Below are positions 34,648 through 41,418 of a stretch of 64,000 nt of DNA, one piece after another. Location: NCBI GenBank assembly GCA_963848085.1, contig CAWKCE010000004.1:1-64000 (forward strand), given 5' to 3'. Under the pieces are notes generated by a model. It did no database searches and was not told the origin of the DNA. It saw only the letters and a list, made by a program, of their open reading frames with translations. The DNA comes from CAWKCE01 sp032127035 (GTDB taxonomy: Bacteria; Actinomycetota; Actinomycetes; JAHEKZ01). Numbering within the stretch: the stretch's first letter is position 1; the number at the start of each line of letters is the position of its first letter. The position numbers were made by a program, and so were the translations under genes.

Positions 34648-34696
34648 GCGACCCCGCCGGGCTCGGCCGGGTTGGGTGGGCCGACCGCCGACCCGT

Positions 34697-34702
34697 TAGA
34701 CT
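34697..34702 (+). promoter_or_regulatory. tRNA-Ala -10 box
   Basis: TAGACT lies 39 bp before the mature tRNA, with a weak TTGGGT -35 candidate at 34672-34677. Confidence 0.4.
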
Positions 34703-34741
34703 CCGGCAGCCGTCCGGGACTGCTCGACGGTGGGCGACAAA

Positions 34742-34814
34742 GGGGCTATGGCGCAGTTGGTAGCGCGTCTGCATGGCATGCAGAAGGTCAGGGGTTCGAG
34801 TCCCCTTAGCTCCA
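34742..34814 (+). tRNA. tRNA-Ala (anticodon GGC)
   Basis: Seventy-three nucleotides fold fully: acceptor GGGGCTA with TAGCTCC (one G-T pair), D arm GCGC/GCGC, anticodon stem TCTGC/GCAGA around ATGGCAT (anticodon GGC), and T arm AGGGG-TTCGAGT-CCCCT. CCA is not encoded. A perfect 21-bp palindrome begins three bases after it. Confidence 0.94.
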
Positions 34815-34816
34815 CC

Positions 34817-34882
34817 GAACCAACGCCAGGCCGCCACACTCACCCCGCGCTGCGGGGCAGCGTGGCGGCCTGGCGTTGGTTC
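34817..34882. repeat. Long perfect palindrome, copy B
   Basis: The left arm 34817-34837 (starting GAACCAACGCC) is an exact 21-bp reverse complement of 34862-34882. The 24-nt loop itself contains CCCCGC-GCT-GCGGGG. The left arm matches the palindrome after clpX (7028) in 20 of 21 bases. It could terminate tRNA-Ala transcription, but no U-run follows. Confidence 0.85.
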
Positions 34883-34972
34883 TGGCCCGGGCTTCACCCA
34901 ACTGGCGGATCTTCTGCTTCTTTCTGACCATCTTGCTTCACGGAGGTCCCCGGGTGCGTCAAGGTGCCAGTG

Positions 34973-36097
34973 ATGTCTGACGACACTCCGACTGTGATCG
35001 GCAGCGCCTCCGGCCCTCCCGCAGACGACGCGCACCTGGACGCGGCCGTCCGCTGGACCCTGCCGTGGGTGGCCGCGGCCCTGGCCGGCGTCACCGCGGC
35101 GGCGGCCGCCGTGGTCCTGACCGACGCGGGCTTCGCCGGCCAGCCGGTCGTTGCCGGGGTCCTTCTGGCGGCCACTGGACTCGAGTTGGTCCTGACCTTC
35201 GTGACCACCATCCTGCGCTCTCGGCTGCCCATGCCCGAGGCCTGGGCGGCCGGCGCCGTGATCATCGCCGCCAGTGCCGGGGTCCTCGCCGTCGTCTCCT
35301 CCGACGACGTCGTGTGGTCCGCCCTAGTGGCCGTGGCCGTCGCAGCAAGCGGTGTGGCGGTCGTCAGTACGCGGTGGGTCATCGCGGTGCTTTACGCGGT
35401 CTGGGTCGGTTGGCTCGCCGGACTCGCGGCCGCTGAGCTGTCGGCGCAGCCGGTGCTGTGGCTGGCCGCCGTCGGCGCTATGACCGCCCTGACCGTCCTC
35501 GCGAGCTACACCCGTGGCCGGCTGCTCGAGGCGCTCATGGCCTCCGAGGAGACGGTCGACCAGGTGGCCGTACGCGATCCGCTCACCGGGCTGGTGAACC
35601 GCCGCGGGCTGTCGATGCTGGGGATGCAGATCGTCGAGTCTGCCCGCCGGCAGGGCGACGCCGTCCACTGCGTCTTCATCGACATCGACCAGCTCCGCCA
35701 CGTCAACGAGGTCGTCAGCCACGAGGCCGGGGACGACGTGCTCGTCGCCGTCGGGGACGCCCTGCGCGCCACCACTCGGTCCACCGACGTGGTGGCCCGC
35801 TGGGGCGGAGACGAGTTCTGCATCATCGGGCCGGGAGCCGGAATGGCCCCCATGGAGCTGGAAAGGCGTATCCGCGAGCGCGTCCAGCAGAACCCGCCCG
35901 TCCCCGAGGAAATCTGGTCCCCGCGGGTCGTCGCGGGCGGCGCGATGCTGGCGCCGTGGGACAGCGGAAGCCTGGACGCCCTGCTGGGCAAGGCCGACCA
36001 GGAGATGTACTTGCGCCGCGCGCTGCGCCGGGGTGGCTCGGGTCGGACACGTTCGTCGACGGCGGAGCGGGAGCGCCCGACCGTCGACCCCGGCTGA
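34973..36097 (+). CDS. Membrane-anchored diguanylate cyclase (GGDEF)
   Basis: A 374-aa protein. The N-terminal half has about six hydrophobic segments (residues ~28-165), with no recognised sensory domain. The GGDEF domain (about 195-355) opens DPLTGLVNRRGL and keeps RWGGDEFCII intact, so it should make cyclic di-GMP. An RSTD inhibitory I-site sits five residues before the motif, suggesting product feedback. The C-terminus is a basic, disordered tail. ATG 34973 is chosen (AAGG 8 nt upstream); GTG 34964 is possible. It stands alone between tRNA-Ala and the leuS leader. Confidence 0.92.
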   Translation: MSDDTPTVIGSASGPPADDAHLDAAVRWTLPWVAAALAGVTAAAAAVVLTDAGFAGQPVVAGVLLAATGLELVLTFVTTILRSRLPMPEAWAAGAVIIAASAGVLAVVSSDDVVWSALVAVAVAASGVAVVSTRWVIAVLYAVWVGWLAGLAAAELSAQPVLWLAAVGAMTALTVLASYTRGRLLEALMASEETVDQVAVRDPLTGLVNRRGLSMLGMQIVESARRQGDAVHCVFIDIDQLRHVNEVVSHEAGDDVLVAVGDALRATTRSTDVVARWGGDEFCIIGPGAGMAPMELERRIRERVQQNPPVPEEIWSPRVVAGGAMLAPWDSGSLDALLGKADQEMYLRRALRRGGSGRTRSSTAERERPTVDPG

Positions 36098-36099
36098 GG

Positions 36100-36105
36100 T
36101 ACTCT
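36100..36105 (+). promoter_or_regulatory. -10 box of the leuS leader transcript
   Basis: TACTCT lies just after the GGDEF stop codon and 6 nt before GTG 36112. The transcript would begin at the leader-peptide start codon, so the leader peptide is itself leaderless. Confidence 0.55.
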
Positions 36106-36111
36106 GCTGCC

Positions 36112-36147
36112 GTGCCCGGGCGTCTGCTTCTTCCCCAGCCGTACTGA
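36112..36147 (+). CDS. leuS leader peptide (MPGRLLLPQPY)
   Basis: An eleven-codon ORF: GTG CCC GGG CGT CTG CTT CTT CCC CAG CCG TAC TGA. Three consecutive leucine codons occupy positions 5-7; two are CTT, which is uncommon in such GC-rich genomes. It is followed at once by a strong hairpin and an intrinsic terminator in front of leuS. This is the classic layout of ribosome-mediated attenuation sensing charged tRNA-Leu, the substrate-product pair of LeuS itself. The regulatory role is inferred from architecture. Confidence 0.7.
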   Translation: MPGRLLLPQPY

Positions 36148-36166
36148 CTCACCGTCAGTGCGGCTG
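36136..36166 (+). promoter_or_regulatory. 13-bp hairpin overlapping the leader-peptide stop
   Basis: CAGCCGTACTGAC (36136-36148) pairs with GTCAGTGCGGCTG (36154-36166) around a TCACC loop, with one T-G pair. The 5' arm contains leader codons 9-11 and the stop, so a ribosome stalled on or past the Leu codons would interfere with it. It abuts the terminator stem and shares base 36166 with it. Confidence 0.65.
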
Positions 36167-36190
36167 CCCCTCCCTGCGAGGGGCTTTCCT
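36166..36190 (+). terminator. Intrinsic terminator/attenuator before leuS
   Basis: GCCCCTC (36166-36172) pairs with GAGGGGC (36178-36184) around CCTGC and is followed by TTTCCT, one of the few T-rich tracts in the window. It lies 52 bp upstream of the leuS ATG and after the leader peptide, so it should reduce read-through into leuS. Confidence 0.7.
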
Positions 36191-36241
36191 GTGTTCGGGG
36201 TCGAATCGGGCACGTTCGGGTCGGGTGAAGCGAGGGAGCAC

Positions 36242-38758
36242 ATGAGCCACACCAGTCAGGATGGGAAGGCGGTCGGGCAACCGGCCGTCGACGAGCGCGA
36301 GACCTACGACGTCCACGGCGTGCAGGAGAAGTGGCTTCCGGTCTGGGACGAGCTCGCCCCCTTCCGTTCTGGCGCGCCCGGCGACGCCCGGCCCAAGAAG
36401 TACATCCTCGACATGTACCCCTACCCGTCGGGCGACCTGCACATGGGGCACGCCGAGGCCTACGCGCTGGGCGACGTCGTCGCGCGGTACTGGGTGCAGC
36501 GCGGGTTCAACGTCTTGCACCCCATCGGCTGGGACGCGTTCGGCCTGCCCGCGGAGAACGCCGCCATCAAGCGCGGTGTCGATCCCGCGTCGTGGACCTA
36601 CGAGAACATCGCCACGCAGAAGGCGTCGATGCGCCGTTACGCGTGCTCGTTCGACTGGGACCGGGTGCTCAACACGTGCGACCCGGAGTTCTACCGCTGG
36701 AACCAATGGTTCTTCCTGCGCCTGCTGGAGAAGGGCCTGGCCTACCGCAAGCCGTCGCAGGTCAACTGGTGCCCGCAGGACCAGACAGTGCTGGCCAACG
36801 AGCAGGTCGTCGGCGGGCTGTGCGAGCGCTGCGACACCCCGGTCACGAAGAAGAAGCTGACCCAGTGGTACTTCCGCATTACCGAGTACGCGGATCGCCT
36901 GCTGGACGACATGGACCAGCTGGAGGGGGGCTGGCCGGACAAGGTCCTGACGATGCAGCGCAACTGGGTGGGGCGCTCGGCCGGCGCAGACGTGGCCTTC
37001 CGCATCGAGGGTCGCGACGAGCCGGTCACCGTCTACACGACCCGGCCCGACACGTTGTTCGGTGCCACGTTCTTCGTGGTCGCCGCCGACTCCGACCTGG
37101 CGGCCGAGCTGGCCGCGGGTGCCCCTCCCGAGGTGCAGCAGCGGTTCGCTGACTACGTCGACCGGGTCAAGCTGGAGTCCGAGATCGACCGGCTGTCGAC
37201 CGACCGACCGAAGACGGGTGTGTTCCTGGAGCGGCATGCAGTGAACCCGGTCAACGGCGAGCTGCTGCCGGTCTACGCGTCGGACTATGTGCTGGCCGAC
37301 TACGGTCACGGCGCGATCATGGCCGTGCCGGCGCACGACCAGCGTGACCTGGACTTCGCTCGGGCGTTCGACCTTCCGGTGCGGATGGTCGTGGACACCG
37401 GCGAGGAGGACCCGGCCGTGACCGGGGTGGCCACCACCGGCGACGGCCAACTGGTCAGCTCCGGGCCGCTCGACGGCTTGGGCAAGGCCGAGGCCATCGA
37501 CCGGATCGTGGAGATCCTGGCCGAGCAGGGCGGAGGTCGGGCGGCGGTCAACTACCGGCTGCGTGACTGGCTGATCTCGCGTCAGCGGTACTGGGGGACG
37601 CCGATCCCCGTCGTGCACTGCGCGACGTGTGGCGAGGTGCCGGTCCCCGACGACCAGCTGCCGGTGACGCTTCCCCCCGCCGAGGGCCTGGACCTGCAGC
37701 CGAAGGGTGCGTCGCCGCTGGGGGCCGCCACGGACTGGGTGAACGTGGCGTGCCCGCGCTGCGCCGGACCCGCGGAGCGGGACACCGACACGATGGACAC
37801 ATTCGTCGACTCGTCCTGGTACTTCCTGCGGTTCCTGGACCCGAGCCTGGAGTCCGCGCCTTTCGACGCGGAGCACGTGCGTACGTGGATGCCCGTGGAC
37901 CAGTACGTCGGCGGCGTCACCCACGCGATCCTGCACCTGCTGTACGCACGGTTCTTCACCAAGGTGCTGTTCGACCTGGGCTTCGTCGAGTTCACCGAGC
38001 CGTTCACCCGACTGTTGAATCAGGGCATGGTCGTCATGAGCGGCTCGGCAATGAGCAAGTCGCGCGGGAACCTGGTGAGGCTGTCCGACGAGCTCGCCAC
38101 CCACGGCGTCGACGCCATCCGGCTGTCGCTGGTGTTCGCCGGTCCCCCGGAGGACGACGTGGACTGGGCCGACGTGTCGCCGGCCGGGTCGCGCAAGTTC
38201 CTGAACCGCGCGTGGCGGTTGTCCGGGGACGTCACTGCGCCGGTCGGCGTCGATCCGGCCACCGGTGACGCCGCCCTCCGCCAGGTCACGCACCGGTCGG
38301 TCCACGACGCCGGCAAGGCCGTCGAGGAGTTCCGGTTCAACGTCGCGATCGCCAAGACGATGGAGCTGGTCAACGCAACGCGCAAGGCGATCGACTCCGG
38401 CGTCGGGCCGGCCGACCCCGCGGTGCGGGAGGCCGCCGAGGCGGTTGCGGTCATGCTGTCGCTGGTGACCCCGTTCACCGCCGAGGAGATGTGGTCCCGG
38501 CTGGGGCACCAGCCGACGGTGGCGCTCGCCGGCTGGCCGGTGGTGGACCCGGCCCTCCTGGTGGAGGAGTCGGTGACTTGCGTGGTGCAGGTGGCCGGGA
38601 AGGTCCGGGCGCGGCTGGACGTGCCGCCGACCGTCGGTGAGGACGAGCTGCGGGCGCTGGCCCTGGCCGACGAGAACGTGGTTCGGGCCCTGGACGGGCG
38701 CGACGTCCGGACGGTCGTGGTGAGGCCGCCGAAGCTGGTCAACGTGGTGCCCGCCTGA
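36242..38758 (+). CDS. leuS: Leucine--tRNA ligase
   Basis: An 838-aa class I synthetase. HMGH (residues 67-70) is the HIGH motif and MSKS (604-607, in AMSKSRGN) the KMSKS motif. The editing (CP1) domain contains TTRPDTLFGATF, and zinc-ribbon Cys pairs include CERC. The C-terminal anticodon-binding part ends VVRPPKLVNVV. ATG 36242 has GAGGGAG 3-9 nt upstream. Expression is probably governed by the leucine leader peptide and terminator at 36112-36190. Confidence 0.98.
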   Translation: MSHTSQDGKAVGQPAVDERETYDVHGVQEKWLPVWDELAPFRSGAPGDARPKKYILDMYPYPSGDLHMGHAEAYALGDVVARYWVQRGFNVLHPIGWDAFGLPAENAAIKRGVDPASWTYENIATQKASMRRYACSFDWDRVLNTCDPEFYRWNQWFFLRLLEKGLAYRKPSQVNWCPQDQTVLANEQVVGGLCERCDTPVTKKKLTQWYFRITEYADRLLDDMDQLEGGWPDKVLTMQRNWVGRSAGADVAFRIEGRDEPVTVYTTRPDTLFGATFFVVAADSDLAAELAAGAPPEVQQRFADYVDRVKLESEIDRLSTDRPKTGVFLERHAVNPVNGELLPVYASDYVLADYGHGAIMAVPAHDQRDLDFARAFDLPVRMVVDTGEEDPAVTGVATTGDGQLVSSGPLDGLGKAEAIDRIVEILAEQGGGRAAVNYRLRDWLISRQRYWGTPIPVVHCATCGEVPVPDDQLPVTLPPAEGLDLQPKGASPLGAATDWVNVACPRCAGPAERDTDTMDTFVDSSWYFLRFLDPSLESAPFDAEHVRTWMPVDQYVGGVTHAILHLLYARFFTKVLFDLGFVEFTEPFTRLLNQGMVVMSGSAMSKSRGNLVRLSDELATHGVDAIRLSLVFAGPPEDDVDWADVSPAGSRKFLNRAWRLSGDVTAPVGVDPATGDAALRQVTHRSVHDAGKAVEEFRFNVAIAKTMELVNATRKAIDSGVGPADPAVREAAEAVAVMLSLVTPFTAEEMWSRLGHQPTVALAGWPVVDPALLVEESVTCVVQVAGKVRARLDVPPTVGEDELRALALADENVVRALDGRDVRTVVVRPPKLVNVVPA

Positions 38759-38793
38759 CCGCGCCACGGACTGGCCTGCGGCGCGGATTCGCG

Positions 38794-38799
38794 TAGCCT
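38794..38799 (+). promoter_or_regulatory. degV -10 box (leaderless)
   Basis: TAGCCT is followed by 6 nt and then ATG 38806, without a ribosome-binding site. Confidence 0.5.
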
Positions 38800-38805
38800 G
38801 CGGCC

Positions 38806-39642
38806 ATGCCGGTTGCCGTCGTCACCGATTCCACCGCCTACCTCCCGAGGGAGCAGGCCGAGGCCGCCGGGGTCGGCATCGTGCCGGTGCAGGTCGTCAT
38901 CGGCGGCGAGGCACACGACGAGCTGACCATCACCTCGAAGGACGTCGCCGAAGCGCTGCGTTCGTGGACGCCGGTCACGACGTCGCGTCCGTCGCCGCAC
39001 GCGTTCCTCGACGTCTACGAGGCACTGGCCGCCCGCGGCGCCGATGCGATCGTGTCTGTCCACCTGTCCGGCGCGATGTCCGCGACGGTGGAGTCCGCGT
39101 CCCTGGCGGCGCGGGACTCCCCGGTCCCGGTGACGGTGATCGACAGCCGGCTCATCGGGATGGGCCTGGGCTTCTGCGTCCTCACCGGGGCTCAGGCCGC
39201 CGCCGCTGGAGCGTCCGCGGCAGACGTCGCCGGCGCCGTGCGGGAGCGGATGGCGAGCTCCGAGGTCCTCTTCTACGTCGACACGCTGGAGTACCTGCGT
39301 CGTGGCGGGCGCATCGGCGCGGCGGCGGCGCTGGTGGGCTCGGCCCTGTCGGTGAAGCCGCTGCTGCATCTCGTGGACGGCCACGTCGAGCCACTGGAGA
39401 AGGTGCGGACGGCGAGCAAGGCGTTGGCCCGGCTCGAGGGCCTGACAGTCGAGCGGTCGGGGGACGGTGCGGTGGACATCGCCGTGCAGCACCTGGCGAA
39501 TCCGGAGCGGGCCCAGGCGCTGACCGCGCGGCTCCAGGAGCGGATGGGCGGCCGTGCGACGCTCAGTGTGAGCGAGGTCGGTGCCGTCGTGGGTGCGCAC
39601 GTGGGGCCGGGCATGATCGCCGTCGCCATCGCCCCTCGGTGA
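38806..39642 (+). CDS. DegV family fatty-acid-binding protein
   Basis: A 278-aa two-domain protein that starts VAVVTDSTAYLPRE and has the conserved TTSRPSPHAF and VHLSGAMSATVESA lipid-contact regions, then FYVDTLEYLRRGGRIG and SVKPLLHL. DegV/FakB-type proteins bind fatty acids for a kinase partner. No fakA is in the window, but the next gene, plsY, works in the same glycerolipid acylation area, which fits. Leaderless start. Confidence 0.95.
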   Translation: MPVAVVTDSTAYLPREQAEAAGVGIVPVQVVIGGEAHDELTITSKDVAEALRSWTPVTTSRPSPHAFLDVYEALAARGADAIVSVHLSGAMSATVESASLAARDSPVPVTVIDSRLIGMGLGFCVLTGAQAAAAGASAADVAGAVRERMASSEVLFYVDTLEYLRRGGRIGAAAALVGSALSVKPLLHLVDGHVEPLEKVRTASKALARLEGLTVERSGDGAVDIAVQHLANPERAQALTARLQERMGGRATLSVSEVGAVVGAHVGPGMIAVAIAPR

Positions 39643-39652
39643 GCCGGCTGTC

Positions 39653-40225
39653 GTGAGCCCGCTGTGGTGGGTGGCCGCGGCCGCCGTCGGGTACGTGGTC
39701 GGGTCCGTGTCGCCGGCGGCGTTCGTGGCGCGGCTGCGGGGGGTCGACCTGCGGGCGTCCGGCTCGGGCAACCCCGGTGCGACGAACGCGGCGCGCACGA
39801 TGGGTACGCGGGTGGGCGTGCTGGTCGGGCTGCTGGACGTCCTCAAGGGATTCCTGCCTACCTACGCGTTCATGCTGGTGGACCACGACCTCGGGCTGGT
39901 GGCTGGTGTGGCGGCGGTGCTCGGGCACGTGACGTCGCCGTTCCTCAAGGGCCGAGGAGGGCGCGGAGTCGCGACCTCGTTGGGGGCGATCCTGGCCGTC
40001 GAGCCGGTGTGGGCGCTGGTGTCGCTGGCGGTGTTTGGCCTGACCGTGGCAGCGACGCGGTGGGTGGCGCTGGGCTCGATGCTGGCGGCGATGGCGCTGG
40101 TGGTGTCCGCCCTGGTGTCCCGCGCCCCGTGGCCGGACCTGCTGTTTGCGGTCGCACTCGCCACCATCGTCGAGCTGCGCCACATCCCGAACATCGTCCA
40201 CCGCCTCCGCCACCCCCACCCCTAG
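39653..40225 (+). CDS. plsY: Glycerol-3-phosphate acyltransferase PlsY
   Basis: A 190-aa polytopic membrane enzyme that acylates glycerol-3-phosphate with acyl-phosphate. Motifs: VDLRASGSGNPGATNAAR (motif 1), FLKGRGGRGVATSLG (motif 2) and VELRHIPNIVHRL (motif 3). Five to six hydrophobic segments. GTG start 10 bp after degV indicates an operon. The stop at 40223 is followed directly by the patterned repeat array. Confidence 0.95.
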   Translation: MSPLWWVAAAAVGYVVGSVSPAAFVARLRGVDLRASGSGNPGATNAARTMGTRVGVLVGLLDVLKGFLPTYAFMLVDHDLGLVAGVAAVLGHVTSPFLKGRGGRGVATSLGAILAVEPVWALVSLAVFGLTVAATRWVALGSMLAAMALVVSALVSRAPWPDLLFAVALATIVELRHIPNIVHRLRHPHP

Positions 40226-40226
40226 C

Positions 40227-40428
40227 GCCGAGTGCACCCCCGCAGGACACATTTCCCCGCCGAGTGCACCCCCACAGGACAGTTCCGCTGGCCGAGTGCA
40301 TCTTCGAGGGTGTCCTGGCCGTGGATACTCGACAGCTGAGCGAGCCCGGGCGTGCACTCGGGTGCCGACAGTGTCCGCGAAGCGTGCACTCGACGGTCGA
40401 AACTGTCCTGTGGGCGTGCACTCGACGG
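40227..40428. repeat. Head-to-head array of a 21-bp motif on a 32-bp pitch
   Basis: The 338-bp gap between plsY and comEA holds no gene but is highly patterned. The motif CGAGTGCAC-N5-CAGGACA occurs in plus orientation at 40229, 40261 and (left half only) 40293, exactly 32 bp apart. Its reverse complement TGTCCTG-N5-GTGCACTCG ends at 40360, 40392 and 40424, again 32 bp apart, plus a decayed copy ending at 40331. The two sets face each other around about 40315. Thirty-two bp is close to three helical turns, so the sites lie on one face of the DNA. Too short a repeat and no unique spacers for CRISPR. Confidence 0.85.
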
Positions 40429-40461
40429 GTGGCGGGTGGCGGGTGGCGGGTGGCGGGTGGG
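40427..40461. repeat. Five-copy 7-bp microsatellite (GGGTGGC)
   Basis: GGGTGGC is repeated four times exactly, plus a fifth copy ending G (40427-40461), followed by more G-rich sequence (GATGTGGGGTGTGGGGTGTG). It could slip during replication and its G-runs could form a quadruplex on the plus strand. It lies about 100 bp upstream of the comEA start. Confidence 0.85.
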
Positions 40462-40497
40462 ATGTGGGGTGTGGGGTGTGCACAGGGAGCCGGGAGC

Positions 40498-40530
40498 GGG
40501 CACTGTGCACAGGTGGAGGTAACAGTGCCC
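40498..40530. promoter_or_regulatory. 9-bp perfect inverted repeat upstream of comEA
   Basis: GGGCACTGT (40498-40506) and ACAGTGCCC (40522-40530) form a perfect inverted repeat with a 15-bp centre. The right arm abuts or overlaps the -35 region of the predicted comEA promoter (-10 at 40551), the position of a repressor or activator operator. GTGCACAGG occurs twice nearby (40478, 40505). Confidence 0.45.
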
Positions 40531-40550
40531 GGGTGACCGCGTGCGGTGCC

Positions 40551-40556
40551 TACGGT
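40551..40556 (+). promoter_or_regulatory. comEA -10 box (leaderless)
   Basis: TACGGT is followed by 7 nt and then GTG 40564. GTGs at 40546 and 40555 would lie on or before the -10 box, so 40564 is preferred. Confidence 0.4.
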
Positions 40557-40563
40557 GCGGCCG

Positions 40564-41418
40564 GTGTGGACCTCGTCGCGGGAGCATCGGCAGGCGCAGA
40601 CACGCCGGCGGCTGAGCACGGTGGTGGCCGGCTGGGTCCCGACGCCGGAGTTGGTGCGTCAGGAGCTGGCCGACCTCGCCCACCCGAAGGACCCCGAACC
40701 CCACACTCACGATGTCGTCACGGGCGCGGGTGCGCGTGAGCCGACCACGTCGGTGGCGTGGGACGCGGCCGCCCCGCCCCCGCCCCCGCCCCCGCCGCCG
40801 CGACGGATCGACGCGTCGGTGCTACCCGCGGTCCTGCTGGTCACCGTGGGCGCCTTGGTTGGTGCCCTGGCACTGTGGTTGCTGGCCTGGCCCCGTGGCC
40901 AGGCAGTACCCACGGCCGAACCAGGGCTGCTCCCGGCAACGTCGTCGGCGGCCGCTAGCACCGCCAGTGGCACAGCCTCGACGTCGGCGGCGTCGCCCGA
41001 AGTCGTGGTGGTCGACGTCGCAGGCGCCGTCCGACATCCCGGTGTCATCGACCTGCCCTCCGGCTCCCGCGTCATTGACGCTCTAGACGCCGTCGGTGGT
41101 GCGCTCCCGCGGGCGGACACGGCCCCGCTGAACCTGGCCCGCGTCCTTCAGGACGGTGAGCAAGTCCTGGTCCCCGTCCGTGGCAAGGCCGCACCCGTGC
41201 CCGGCGGCGCGTCGCCGGGCACGTCGACCGCGGTCAACCTCAACACCGCGACCGTCGAACAGCTCGACGCCCTGCCCGGCATCGGACCGGTCCTCGCCCA
41301 ACGGATTCTCGACTGGCGCACCGCCAACGGCGGCTTCGCCAGCATCGACCAGCTCCTCGAAGTCTCCGGGATTGGTGACGCGACGTTCGCCGACCTCGAG
41401 CCGCTGGTCCAGGTGTGA
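40564..41418 (+). CDS. comEA: ComEA-type DNA-binding protein
   Basis: A 284-aa protein. It has a ~65-residue cytoplasmic region, a run of nine prolines, a transmembrane helix (AVLLVTVGALVGALALWLLAW), a flexible Ala/Ser/Thr linker, a SLBB-like domain (VVDVAGAVRHPGVIDLPSGSRV) and a C-terminal double helix-hairpin-helix (VNLNTATVEQLDALPGIGPVLAQRI ... LLEVSGIGDATF). It should bind incoming double-stranded DNA at the outer face of the membrane. The GTG/TGA overlap with comEC shows an operon. The long N-terminal tail before the helix is typical of actinobacterial ComEA. Confidence 0.92.
   Translation: MWTSSREHRQAQTRRRLSTVVAGWVPTPELVRQELADLAHPKDPEPHTHDVVTGAGAREPTTSVAWDAAAPPPPPPPPPRRIDASVLPAVLLVTVGALVGALALWLLAWPRGQAVPTAEPGLLPATSSAAASTASGTASTSAASPEVVVVDVAGAVRHPGVIDLPSGSRVIDALDAVGGALPRADTAPLNLARVLQDGEQVLVPVRGKAAPVPGGASPGTSTAVNLNTATVEQLDALPGIGPVLAQRILDWRTANGGFASIDQLLEVSGIGDATFADLEPLVQV

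Noticed and set aside
36112..36190. T-box riboswitch controlling leuS
   Set aside because: Actinobacterial T-boxes need a much longer leader with specifier loop and AGGGTGG-type motif; only about 140 bp is available and the leader peptide explains the layout.
36155..38767. 870-codon open frame antisense to leuS
   Set aside because: A GC-rich shadow of leuS: His/Arg/Val-rich with no motifs, and leuS itself is unambiguous.
38020..39846. 608-codon open frame antisense to leuS 3' end and degV
   Set aside because: Ser/Thr/Arg-rich shadow frame covering two clear genes on the other strand.
40227..40428. Regularly spaced repeats as a CRISPR array
   Set aside because: The conserved part is only about 21 bp with two halves, unit length is 32 bp, orientation reverses in the middle, and there are no unique 30-bp spacers or cas genes.
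40226..40563. A protein-coding gene between plsY and comEA
   Set aside because: All open frames here run through the repeats in several frames at once, lack start signals and change character at each repeat; the DNA pattern is not codon-structured.
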